Source of the DNA: Paraburkholderia sacchari
GTDB lineage: Bacteria > Pseudomonadota > Gammaproteobacteria > Burkholderiales > Burkholderiaceae
DNA: 64,000 nucleotides
Assembly (NCBI RefSeq): GCF_000785435.2
Contig: NZ_JTDB02000018.1
Location: 19,838 to 83,837, forward strand
Reading direction: 5' to 3'
Shown one piece after another: positions 50,289 to 58,649 of the stretch (its first letter is position 1; every line of letters begins with the position of its first letter). Position numbers and translations under genes: made by a program. The notes beneath the pieces are model-generated. The model had not been told where the DNA came from, did no database searches, and was given only the letters and a program-made list of their open reading frames with translations.

Positions 50289-52028
50289 CTAGCTGCAGGT
50301 GAAGTTGCTCGCCGAATTCACATCCCCATTTGTATAGCGCGCGACCTTCGGATACGGGCACAGCGGGCGCGTACGGCCTGTCCCCCAATCGGCAGGAACC
50401 TCGCCGTTCGGCAACGCGCTGGATGCATCCCGCGCCGTGGCAATCACCCTGTCCGGCGCTTGACCGTGCTCGACCCACGCGACCATCGGCGTCAGCATGT
50501 CGAACTGATCGGCCGCCGGCCCGCCGCTGCAGTGATTCATACCCGCCACCGTATAAAAGCGAGCGAAATTGCTTGCATCTCCGCCATTCGCTTTGGACAA
50601 GCGCTGATACCAGTCTGTCGTATCGTCCGACGAAAACACCGGGTCGCTCGTTCCGTGATAGACGATCAGCTTCGCGCCGCGATTCTTCAGCTTGCTCAGG
50701 TCGGTCTCATTCGGCGGGGTCATGAATGACCATGCCGACTCCGAATAAGCACCGCTCGTCGCGAAGATCTTCGGCGCGTCGTTGTCCATGCTGAAGTTCA
50801 GCGCGTAAGCCGAGAGCTGGCTGAGTATCGACGCGCTTTGCGGCGGCGCCGTGAACACGAAGGCCGCGGCCATTGGATCAAGCGTGATCGAGGCGCTCTG
50901 CTTCCACGAAGCCCAGCCCGCGCCGTTGATGCCGACATCGTAAGGGAACGTGGCATAGAGGGAGGTGCCGGCGCTGTTGCGCGCACCCGAGAACAGATTG
51001 CCGATAGCCTGTTTTTGCGCTGTCGTCAGGCAGGTGCCGTCGCGCACGTTGCTGGTGCAGGTCGGAACGTCCGTGGCGAGATTGAAATTTGCCTGGCATG
51101 CCTTGATATCTTCGACCATGCCGTCGGCCACGCCGTCAAGCGCATCGCATTTCGCAATCACCTTCGCGGCGATGAGTTGGCGTTCGGCCTTGGTCAGTCC
51201 GCTGGTGATATCGGGAAGTCCGGCCGCGGTTTTCGCTGTGGCGATGCTCGCAAGCTGCTGCGCGCTCCACATTTCGCCGATCGCGGCTTTCGGAAGATGA
51301 AAGCCCGGGTCGCCCGCGATGATCCCGTCGTACTCTGCGTACGAACGTGCGGCAGCCACCATCGCGTGACGTCCGCCGTTCGAACAGCCCTCGAAGTAGC
51401 TGCGGTCGGGCCCCTTGCCATAGGCGGTCTTGATGACCTGCTTGGCCATCGGCGTGAGCGTCGCGACCGCGTTATAGCCGTAGTCGATGCGCGCCTGCGG
51501 ATCGAGACCAAACAACGGGTTTTGCGAGGACGAATGTCCGGCGTCCGAACTGATTACGGCGAAGCCCATGTCGAGCGCGTTATCGAGCGGGCCACCGCCG
51601 CTATTAGGCCCGACAGCCTGCAAGACGCTACCATCGAGACCGCCATTGGCCTGATAGAAGAAGCGGCCATTCCAGGCGATCGGCAAGCGCATCTCAAACC
51701 CGATCGCGTAGGTCTGGTTATCGACCGTGCTTACGCGCTGGTTCATTTGCCCTTCGATCACGCAGTGCTCGGGGACCGCTTTGCCGGCTACCGTAAGCGT
51801 GCCGGCCGGCACGTCCTGCACCGACGTGAACGTCGTGTTGGCAAACGACAGTTTTGCAGCAAGCGACGCGCACGACCCTGAGAGCGACGCGGGCTGGGCG
51901 GCGGCAAGCTGGGGCAGAGCCGACGCGTCGCTGGACGACGCGCCGTTGGATGACGATCCCGAGCCGCCGCAGGCCGCGAGGATCGTGGATGCGGCGGACA
52001 CGCACAATGCAATTCTGGTTCTTTTCAT
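50289..52028 (-). CDS. Tannase/feruloyl esterase family hydrolase
   Basis: About 579 aa from an ATG at 52028 with GGAGG just upstream (alternative ATGs at 52031 and 52040). The N-terminus is a lipoprotein signal (TILAAC). The body is the tannase family alpha/beta fold: catalytic serine in the motif GCSNGGR, FYQANGGLDGS and a late AGMNHCSGG with histidine. Cysteine pairs flank the catalytic residues as in the family, which makes the fold disulfide-stabilised. These enzymes release ferulate and other phenolic acids from plant cell walls. It lies just before a porin and MFS transporter in the same direction and near the ferulate genes. Confidence 0.9.
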   Translation of the reverse strand: MKRTRIALCVSAASTILAACGGSGSSSNGASSSDASALPQLAAAQPASLSGSCASLAAKLSFANTTFTSVQDVPAGTLTVAGKAVPEHCVIEGQMNQRVSTVDNQTYAIGFEMRLPIAWNGRFFYQANGGLDGSVLQAVGPNSGGGPLDNALDMGFAVISSDAGHSSSQNPLFGLDPQARIDYGYNAVATLTPMAKQVIKTAYGKGPDRSYFEGCSNGGRHAMVAAARSYAEYDGIIAGDPGFHLPKAAIGEMWSAQQLASIATAKTAAGLPDITSGLTKAERQLIAAKVIAKCDALDGVADGMVEDIKACQANFNLATDVPTCTSNVRDGTCLTTAQKQAIGNLFSGARNSAGTSLYATFPYDVGINGAGWASWKQSASITLDPMAAAFVFTAPPQSASILSQLSAYALNFSMDNDAPKIFATSGAYSESAWSFMTPPNETDLSKLKNRGAKLIVYHGTSDPVFSSDDTTDWYQRLSKANGGDASNFARFYTVAGMNHCSGGPAADQFDMLTPMVAWVEHGQAPDRVIATARDASSALPNGEVPADWGTGRTRPLCPYPKVARYTNGDVNSASNFTCS

Positions 52029-52039
52029 CATCCCTCCCA

Positions 52040-53182
52040 TTAGAACATGTGCTTGAGACCGACCATGACACCGGTCTGACCCATGCCGGCGCCCGGCGTG
52101 GTTCCGCCGCCACCGCCGCTGACCGAATAGCGCGCTTTCTCGCTGTTCGCGAGATAAGCCGCCTGCGCATAAACCGAGGAACGTTTGCTGAGGAAGTAGG
52201 TGGTGCGCAGTGTGCCCATAGTGGCGCGCGTATCGTGGTCGCTGTTGATGATGCGGAACACTTCGCCATCGACGATAAACGCGGGCGTAACCGTGTACGA
52301 GGCGCCCACGAAGAAGAGATCCGAGCGGACATTGGACGTCGCCGGCGAATCCGTGACCACGCGGCGACCCATCCAGCCCGCGCCGATCTTCGCGCCCGAG
52401 TACTGTGCATAGGCGCTGACCAGCGTGCGCGCGTCCTTGTCGGCGGCGTTGATGAGCGGCGTTGGCGCCACGCCGTCGAAGAAGTTGGCGGCTGCCGTTG
52501 CGCCGCCGCGCTGTTCCTCATAAGAGGCAGCAGCGCCGAAGTATTGCGAGTCGTACTTGAGCATCACGGACCAGTCGCGGCATTCGGTGCCGTGGCCCGG
52601 GACCGAACCTGCGCAGGTGCCCTGGCCGGGCGAGTTGCCGGTGCCCGCTGCGTCCCGTCCGAACGAGTAGCCGGCGCCGAGCGTGAAGCCCTGGTACGCG
52701 CCAAGATATGTGACCGAATTGTCGGTGCGGGCGTTGGGCACGTAGGCGTCGAACGAGCCCATTCCGTAGATGTCGGGGCCGACGATATCCGCGCCCTGAA
52801 TCGCGAGATAGGTCATGGTGTACTGGCGGCCGAACGCGAGGGTTCCATACGGGCTCTTCACGCCCACGAACGCCTGCCGCCCGAACAGGCGCCCGCCCTG
52901 GCCGGAACTGCCATCACGCAGATTAAACCCGCTTTCGAGCGTGAATACCGCGCTATAGCCACCGCCCAAATCTTCATTGCCGCGCAGCCCCCAACGCGAA
53001 GGCAATTCGCCGGTCACCGCCGGCATGCGAAAAACGCTGTCGCCTTTGGCGTTGGCGTGCGAAACGTATTCGACACCTGTATCGACGATGCCGTACAGCG
53101 TAACGCTCGATTGCGCGACGGCTCCAGTGCTGAGCGCGCAAAGTGCGATGCACGCGAGGGCATGAATCGGCTTCAATTGCAT
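52040..53182 (-). CDS. Gram-negative porin (Burkholderiales OmpC type)
   Basis: A 380 aa protein with a signal peptide, beginning MQLKPIHALACIALCALS and then the beta strands QSSVTLYGIVDTGVEYV typical of Burkholderia porins. RWGLRGNEDLGGGYSAVFTLESGF and GRQAFVGVKSPYGTLAFGRQ are the usual porin strands 2-4, and the protein ends in an aromatic residue (MVGLKHMF). It forms a trimeric outer-membrane channel for small molecules. Position among ferulate genes suggests uptake of phenolic acids or esters; this is inference. Confidence 0.93.
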   Translation of the reverse strand: MQLKPIHALACIALCALSTGAVAQSSVTLYGIVDTGVEYVSHANAKGDSVFRMPAVTGELPSRWGLRGNEDLGGGYSAVFTLESGFNLRDGSSGQGGRLFGRQAFVGVKSPYGTLAFGRQYTMTYLAIQGADIVGPDIYGMGSFDAYVPNARTDNSVTYLGAYQGFTLGAGYSFGRDAAGTGNSPGQGTCAGSVPGHGTECRDWSVMLKYDSQYFGAAASYEEQRGGATAAANFFDGVAPTPLINAADKDARTLVSAYAQYSGAKIGAGWMGRRVVTDSPATSNVRSDLFFVGASYTVTPAFIVDGEVFRIINSDHDTRATMGTLRTTYFLSKRSSVYAQAAYLANSEKARYSVSGGGGGTTPGAGMGQTGVMVGLKHMF

Positions 53183-53256
53183 GGTGTTGTCTCCGAACCT
53201 GTTGCGTATGTTTTATTGAATTTGAATGGCGGGTATGAAGCTTTCGGCGGACCGGT

Positions 53257-54459
53257 TCAGTCCGTGGCGCGCGGCCGGCGCAGCAACATCAGCGCGGCCA
53301 CGGCGGCGACGAGCGTGACGGGAATGCTCGCGCCGATCACGGTGGAGGCGCTGCGCCCCATGGCCAGCAATTGGCCGGCGGCGAGCGGCCCGACCACCGA
53401 ACCAAGACGGCCGACCGCCACAGCGGCGCCTACGCCGGTGCCGCGCATCGGCGTGGGATAGAACGCGGCGGACAGGGCGTAGAGCACCGATTGCCCGCCA
53501 ACGACGAACATGCCCGCGCAGAACGCGGACACCACGAGCGCCCCGAGGCCCGGCGCAGCCGACAAGCCCGCAAGCGACGCGATGATGCCGATATACATGC
53601 CGGACACGACGAGTCCGCCGCGCATGCGGTCCATCAGCATGCCAATGACGAGCGCCCCGATGCCGCCGCCGATATTGAAGAAAATCTGCACGAGGCCGAT
53701 GTCGCCACGGCCAAGACCGCGCGCGGCCATGAGCGACGGTAACCAGTTGAGCAGGAAATAGAGGACGATGAGTGTGCAGAAGTAGCTGATCCAGATCTGC
53801 AGTGTGGAGAGCGTACGATTCGCACCGAAAAGAACCGTGCCAACGGGAGCAGGAACGGCCGGCGCACCGGATGGCGCCTGGCGGAATGTTTTGGATTCCG
53901 GAAGAAATGCCATTAACAGCGGTACGAGGACCAGCGGTCCGACGCCGCCCACATAGAAGATGTGGCGCCATTCGGTGTCGCCGGCGCTGAATATGCCGAT
54001 AAGCGAAGCGATTAAGCCGCCGAACGGAATGCCGCAATACATCACGCTCACCGCCGTGTTGCGCGCCTTTGGCGAAACGGCTTCGGAGGACAGCGCGATC
54101 AGGTTCGGCAGTGCGCCGCCGAGCCCCACGCCTGTCAACGCACGTACCAGCACCAGCGCGCCAAAGCTGCTGACGAGCGCGGTGGCAAGGGAAAGCACGG
54201 CAAAGATGATCGCCGAGAGAATCAACACGCGCTTGCGCCCGATGCGGTCGGCGAACCGCCCGCCGAACAGCGCGCCGGGCAGAAGGCCGAAGGTGCCTGC
54301 GCTGAATGCGAGGCCCATCTGCGATACCGAAAGGCCGAACTCGCGCGCCATGCGCGGCGCGGCGACGCCGACCGACTGCAGGTCTAGCCCCTCAAGCAGG
54401 GCAACCGCGAAACAAAGGACTAAGGTCGTGGCGATATCGCTACCCGCGATGGATCGCAT
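53257..54459 (-). CDS. MFS transporter (aromatic acid:proton symporter type)
   Basis: About 400 aa from the ATG at 54459 (GGAG eleven bases upstream; ATG 54501 is an alternative). It has twelve membrane segments and MFS motifs: GGRFADRIGRKRVL between helices 2 and 3, ALTGVGLGGALPNL in helix 4 and GVVMLMDRMRGG-type loops. The ALLEGLDLQSVGVAAPRM start, with the charged Glu and Asp in helix 1, is the aromatic acid transporter signature (BenK/PcaK group). It should import ferulate, coumarate or related acids. The divergent MarR regulator and two operator palindromes lie upstream. Confidence 0.88.
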   Translation of the reverse strand: MRSIAGSDIATTLVLCFAVALLEGLDLQSVGVAAPRMAREFGLSVSQMGLAFSAGTFGLLPGALFGGRFADRIGRKRVLILSAIIFAVLSLATALVSSFGALVLVRALTGVGLGGALPNLIALSSEAVSPKARNTAVSVMYCGIPFGGLIASLIGIFSAGDTEWRHIFYVGGVGPLVLVPLLMAFLPESKTFRQAPSGAPAVPAPVGTVLFGANRTLSTLQIWISYFCTLIVLYFLLNWLPSLMAARGLGRGDIGLVQIFFNIGGGIGALVIGMLMDRMRGGLVVSGMYIGIIASLAGLSAAPGLGALVVSAFCAGMFVVGGQSVLYALSAAFYPTPMRGTGVGAAVAVGRLGSVVGPLAAGQLLAMGRSASTVIGASIPVTLVAAVAALMLLRRPRATD

Positions 54460-54556
54460 GGCTGTGTCGTCTCCGGATAATGCCGTTCTGGTCGATCTCA
54501 TGTCTGTCGCCTGATGGTGATTTTGATTTTGGAAGTCACGGTGCGCATCGCCGTTA

Positions 54557-54575
54557 ATATCAGGTAACCTTATAT
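54557..54575. promoter_or_regulatory. MarR-type operator, copy 1 (near-palindrome)
   Basis: ATATCAGGTAACCTTATAT is nearly palindromic (left half matches the other two copies, right half has one deviation) and lies about 100 bases before the MFS gene start. It belongs to the same motif family as the two palindromes at 54639 and 56247. Confidence 0.6.
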
Positions 54576-54638
54576 AAACGGCAAAATAAGGCGCGTCCTG
54601 TGGAACGCGCCGGCATGGTGTGACAAGCCGTATTTGAT

Positions 54639-54653
54639 ATCAGGCATCCTGAT
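54639..54653. promoter_or_regulatory. MarR-type operator, copy 2
   Basis: ATCAGG-CAT-CCTGAT is a perfect 6-bp palindrome with a 3-base spacer, in the middle of the MFS/MarR intergenic region. Regulation of both directions is likely. Confidence 0.75.
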
Positions 54654-54769
54654 GTTGCAAGCCGATTGTATTCGGTGAATACCCCAGGCGATGGCGTCTT
54701 TTTCGTGTCTTGAACGCTACGCCGTTGCGGTAACATTGCGCATCCCATCGAGACTGCTCAACCGACACA

Positions 54770-55264
54770 ATGAACGGCAAGGCTTCCACCACCACGACGA
54801 CATCGGCCGGCACGGCCCGCGCTTCCGGCAAGGGGCGCAAGGCCGCGATGCCTCGGCTCACCTACCTGATCGCCAACCTCGACAGGATCCTGCGCCGCGA
54901 ACTCACAGCCGCGCTTGCGCCGCTCGGGCTTACGCTTTCGCAGTTCACGGCGCTATCGGTTCTGGAGGCGCGCGGCGAGGCATCGAACGCGCAACTCGCC
55001 GAGCGCTCGTTCATCACGCCTCAGTCTGCCAACGAAGTGATCAGCGTGATGGTGTCGCGCAACTGGATCGGCCGCGAGCCCGATCCCAATCACGGCCGCA
55101 TTGTCGTGCTGCGGCTCACCGACGAAGGGCGCGATGTGCTGCGTCAGGGCATGAAGGCGGTGCAGGTCGTGGAAGACCGGATGCTGGGCGACGTGGACGC
55201 CCAAGGCGCCAATGCCGCGCGCGTGAGCCTCGAACGCTTCGTGAGCAACCTGCGCCAGAGTTGA
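54770..55264 (+). CDS. MarR-family regulator of hydroxycinnamate catabolism
   Basis: A 164 aa protein with a Thr-rich N-terminal tail and the MarR winged helix: AALAPLGLTLSQFTALSVLEARGEASNAQLAERSFITPQSANEVISVMVSR (cited in part), then the wing with DPNHGRIVVLRLTDEG. It is divergent from the MFS gene; the palindrome ATCAGG-N3-CCTGAT is found in this promoter and in that of the feruloyl-CoA genes. MarR proteins such as FerC, FerR, HcaR and CouR repress ferulate or coumarate genes until hydroxycinnamoyl-CoA binds; this is probably a member. Confidence 0.88.
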   Translation: MNGKASTTTTTSAGTARASGKGRKAAMPRLTYLIANLDRILRRELTAALAPLGLTLSQFTALSVLEARGEASNAQLAERSFITPQSANEVISVMVSRNWIGREPDPNHGRIVVLRLTDEGRDVLRQGMKAVQVVEDRMLGDVDAQGANAARVSLERFVSNLRQS

Positions 55265-55270
55265 ACGCGC

Positions 55271-56155
55271 TCATTCCATGCCTTGCAGTCCAAGCAGGCG
55301 CATGGCGTTGTCCTTGAGCACGAGCGGACGCACTTCCGGCTTGATGTCCAGCGTGGCGAAATCCTCCAGCCAACGATCGGGCCGGATCAGCGGAAAGTCG
55401 GAAGCGAACAGCACCTTGTGGCGCAGCAGCGTGTTCGTATACTTCACGAGCTCCGGCGAGAAGTATTTCGGCGACCAACCCGACAAGTCGATATACACAT
55501 TGGGCTTATGTAGCGCGATGGAGAGCGCCTGCTCCTGCCACGGCCACGAAGGATGCGCGATCACGATTTTCATGTCGGGAAAATCGGCGGCGACATCGTC
55601 GAGATAGATCGGCTCCGAATACTTCAGGCGCAGGCCGCCGCCGCCGCGCATTCCCGAACCCATGCCCGAATGGCCGCTGTGAAATACCGCCGGCAGGCCA
55701 TATTCGGCAATCACCTCGTATAGCGGATACGCGAGCCGGTCGTTCGCGAAAAAGCCTTGCATGGTGGGATGAAACTTGAAGCCGCGCACGCCGTGCTCCT
55801 CGATCAGCCGCCGTGCCTCGCGCGCGCCGAACTTGCCTTTGTGCGGGTCGATGCTCGCGAAGGCAATCATGATGTCGGCATTGTTCTGCGCAAACTCCGC
55901 CACTTCCTCGTTCGAAATGCGCCGCCTGCCGACGTTCGCCTCGCAATCCACCGTGAACATCACGAAGCCGATGTTGCGCTCACGATAGTGCTCGATCGTT
56001 TCCGGGATCGTGGGCCGACGTCCCTGCTTGAGCACGGTGCCGAAGTACTTGTCGGCGGCATCGTCGAATTCCTTTGCAAAGAGGTCGGGTGGCTGGCAGC
56101 ACGAGACTTCCGCATGCACATGTGTGTCGATGGCGACCAGGTGGTCGAGCTTCAT
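55271..56155 (-). CDS. Amidohydrolase family protein (TIM-barrel metal hydrolase)
   Basis: A 294 aa protein with an N-terminal DTHVHAEVSC metal-binding histidine pair, a central HSGHSG, and a late VLFASDFPLIRPDRW containing the catalytic aspartate of the amidohydrolase-2 fold. Metal-binding residues appear intact. In the ferulate/coumarate pathways of Agrobacterium and Ralstonia a hydrolase of this fold acts on 4-hydroxyphenyl-beta-ketoacyl-CoA; a similar role is plausible here but is inferred from the neighbouring genes only. It is divergent from the hydratase-lyase gene across a palindromic operator. Confidence 0.82.
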   Translation of the reverse strand: MKLDHLVAIDTHVHAEVSCCQPPDLFAKEFDDAADKYFGTVLKQGRRPTIPETIEHYRERNIGFVMFTVDCEANVGRRRISNEEVAEFAQNNADIMIAFASIDPHKGKFGAREARRLIEEHGVRGFKFHPTMQGFFANDRLAYPLYEVIAEYGLPAVFHSGHSGMGSGMRGGGGLRLKYSEPIYLDDVAADFPDMKIVIAHPSWPWQEQALSIALHKPNVYIDLSGWSPKYFSPELVKYTNTLLRHKVLFASDFPLIRPDRWLEDFATLDIKPEVRPLVLKDNAMRLLGLQGME

Positions 56156-56245
56156 GACTGTCTCCTCGGTTGTTCGATTGTTGGCTTGTCGCGACTGGAA
56201 GCGTGCTTAAGGGTATGTACTAACGAGCGTGCATTCTACTTTACA

Positions 56246-56262
56246 TATCAGGTAGCCTGATA
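56246..56262. promoter_or_regulatory. MarR-type operator, copy 3
   Basis: TATCAGG-TAG-CCTGATA is a perfect 7-bp palindrome with a 3-base spacer, 50 bases before the hydratase-lyase start and 90 bases before the divergent amidohydrolase start. It shares its core with copies 1 and 2 about 1.6 kb away. Confidence 0.8.
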
Positions 56263-56311
56263 GTACATTGACCTCGAACCGCACGTGCGGAAACATTCAT
56301 GGAGAAGGAAA

Positions 56312-57139
56312 ATGAGTTACGAAGGTCGCTGGAAAACGGTCAAGGTTGCAGTGGAAGGCGGCATTGCCTGGGTGACGCTGAACCGTCCCGAGAAGCGCAA
56401 CGCCATGAGCCCGACGCTCAACAGGGAAATGATCGATGTGCTCGAAACGATCGAGCTCGATGCTGAAGCGCAGGTGCTCGTGCTCACTGGCGAGGGCGAC
56501 GCCTGGACCGCGGGCATGGATCTTAAGGAGTACTTCCGCGAAGTCGATTCGAGCCCCGACGTCGTGCAGGAACGCATTCGCCGCGATGCGAGCCGCTGGC
56601 AGTGGCAGCTGCTGCGCATGTATTCGAAGCCCACCATCGCCATGGTGAACGGCTGGTGCTTTGGCGGCGGTTTCTCGCCGCTGGTGGCCTGCGATCTCGC
56701 GATCGCCGCCGACGAAGCCGTGTTCGGTCTTTCGGAAATCAACTGGGGCATTCCGCCGGGCAATCTCGTGAGCAAGGCAATGGCGGATACGGTCGGCCAC
56801 CGCGAAGCGCTGTACTACATCATGACGGGCGATACCTTCACGGGCCAGCAGGCCGCGAAGATGGGCCTCGTCAACAAGAGCGTGCCGCGCGCCGAATTGC
56901 GCGAGGCCACGCTGGCGTTCGCCGCGAAGCTGCTCGACAAGAACCCTGTCGTGCTGCGCAACGCCAAGCATGGTTTCAAGCGCTCGCGCGAGCTGACGTG
57001 GGAGCAGAACGAGGACTATCTCTACGCGAAGCTCGATCAGGCCAACTATCGCGACAAGGAAGGCGGCCGCGCCCAGGGCCTCAAGCAGTTCCTCGACGAC
57101 AAGAGCATCAAGCCGGGCCTGCAGGCATACAAGCGCTGA
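56312..57139 (+). CDS. ech: p-Hydroxycinnamoyl-CoA hydratase-lyase (feruloyl-CoA hydratase/lyase)
   Basis: A 275 aa crotonase-fold protein; the ATG at 56312 has GGAG and AAGGA upstream. HCHL of Pseudomonas fluorescens uses Ser123, Glu143 and Tyr239; here a Ser, Glu and Tyr are at 122, 142 and 238 in the same context (FSPLVACDLAIAA, GLSEINWGIPPG, DYLYAK), a constant one-residue offset that strongly supports the identity. Length also matches. It converts feruloyl-CoA to vanillin and acetyl-CoA. It is the first gene of an operon with vanillin dehydrogenase and feruloyl-CoA synthase. Confidence 0.95.
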   Translation: MSYEGRWKTVKVAVEGGIAWVTLNRPEKRNAMSPTLNREMIDVLETIELDAEAQVLVLTGEGDAWTAGMDLKEYFREVDSSPDVVQERIRRDASRWQWQLLRMYSKPTIAMVNGWCFGGGFSPLVACDLAIAADEAVFGLSEINWGIPPGNLVSKAMADTVGHREALYYIMTGDTFTGQQAAKMGLVNKSVPRAELREATLAFAAKLLDKNPVVLRNAKHGFKRSRELTWEQNEDYLYAKLDQANYRDKEGGRAQGLKQFLDDKSIKPGLQAYKR

Positions 57140-57173
57140 GCAAACAGACCAGGCAGACAGAGGAGACGAAGAC

Positions 57174-58625
57174 ATGCACGAAACCCTGCTTTTGATCGGC
57201 GGTGCGTTGCGTCCCGCGTCGAATGGCAAGACCTTCGATCGCATCAATCCGGCCACGGGCAGCGTGGCCACGCGCGCCGCGGCCGCCACGCTGGAGGACG
57301 CCGATGCAGCGGTCGCCGCCGCGGCGCGGGCATTTCCCGCGTGGGCCGGGCTCACGCCCACGGAGCGCCGCAAGCGCCTGAGCGCCGCCGCCGAGCGGCT
57401 GGACGCGCGCGCGGCGGAGTTTATCGCCATCGGCGCGGCGGAAACGGGCGCCATGGCGAACTGGTATGGCTTCAACGTGATGCTCGCGGCCAACATGCTG
57501 CGCGAAGCAGCCGCGATGACTACGCAGATCGACGGCTCGGTGATTCCCTCGGACGTGCCCGGCAGCCTCGCGATGGCAGTGCGCCAACCGTGCGGCGTCG
57601 TGCTCGGCATGGCGCCCTGGAATGCACCGGTGATTCTCGCCACGCGGGCGCTGGCGATGCCGCTCGCGTGCGGCAATACCGTGGTCCTGAAGGCTTCGGA
57701 AGGCTGCCCCGGCGTGCACGTGCTGATCGGGCAGGCGCTGAACGATGCGGGCCTGGGCGAGGGTGTAGTCAACGTCATTACGCATGCGGCCGAAGACGCT
57801 CCCGCCATCGTCGAGCGGCTGATCGCGAATCCGGCGGTCAAGCGCGTGAACTTCACCGGCTCGACGCGCGTGGGCCGCATCGTTGCGGAGCATGCTGCGC
57901 GACATCTGAAGCCCGCGTTGCTCGAACTGGGCGGCAAGGCGCCCGTGATCGTGCTTGACGACGCTGACCTGGACGCTGCAGTGGAAGGCATCGCCTTCGG
58001 CGCATTCTTCAATCAAGGCCAGATTTGCATGTCGACGGAACGCGTGATCGTCGAGCGCAAGATTGCCGGTGCGTTCGTCGAGAAGCTCGTGGCGAAGGCG
58101 CGCACGCTCAAGGCGGGTGACCCGACGCAGCCGGGATCGGTGCTGGGAACTTTGGAGAGCGAAGCATCGGCGCGGCGCATTCGTGCGCTCGTGGAAGACG
58201 CGGGCGCGAAGGGTGCGAAGCTGCCGCTGGGTTGCGAAGTGAACGGCGCGATCATGCAGCCGGTGATCGTCGAGAACGTCACGCGCGAAATGAAGCTTTA
58301 CGCCGACGAATCGTTCGGCCCGGTCGTGACGGTGCAGCGTGTGGACGGCGACGAAGAAGCGGTGAGCGTGGCGAACGACAGCGAATACGGGCTTTCGGCG
58401 GCGGTGTTCAGCCGCGACATTGCCCGCGCGATGAACGTGGCGAAGCGCATCGAGTCGGGCATTTGCCATATCAATGGACCAACGGTGCACGACGAGGCGC
58501 AGATGCCGTTCGGCGGCGTGAAGGCAAGCGGTTATGGCCGCTTTGGCAGCAAGGCGTCGATTGGCGAGTTCACGGACCTGCGCTGGATCACCGTGCAGAC
58601 CGGCCCGCGTCATTACCCGATCTGA
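57174..58625 (+). CDS. vdh: Vanillin dehydrogenase (aldehyde dehydrogenase)
   Basis: A 483 aa aldehyde dehydrogenase. The NAD-fold motif GSTRVGRIVAEHAARHLK, the general-base glutamate Glu251 in LELGGKAPV and the catalytic Cys285 in FNQGQICMSTERV are all present. GAGGAG lies before the start, and the gene begins 34 bases after ech and ends 24 bases before fcs, so one operon is likely. It oxidises vanillin to vanillate. Specificity for vanillin is inferred from the operon. Confidence 0.92.
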   Translation: MHETLLLIGGALRPASNGKTFDRINPATGSVATRAAAATLEDADAAVAAAARAFPAWAGLTPTERRKRLSAAAERLDARAAEFIAIGAAETGAMANWYGFNVMLAANMLREAAAMTTQIDGSVIPSDVPGSLAMAVRQPCGVVLGMAPWNAPVILATRALAMPLACGNTVVLKASEGCPGVHVLIGQALNDAGLGEGVVNVITHAAEDAPAIVERLIANPAVKRVNFTGSTRVGRIVAEHAARHLKPALLELGGKAPVIVLDDADLDAAVEGIAFGAFFNQGQICMSTERVIVERKIAGAFVEKLVAKARTLKAGDPTQPGSVLGTLESEASARRIRALVEDAGAKGAKLPLGCEVNGAIMQPVIVENVTREMKLYADESFGPVVTVQRVDGDEEAVSVANDSEYGLSAAVFSRDIARAMNVAKRIESGICHINGPTVHDEAQMPFGGVKASGYGRFGSKASIGEFTDLRWITVQTGPRHYPI

Positions 58626-58649
58626 GATTTCGGGGCAACGAGGAGACAG

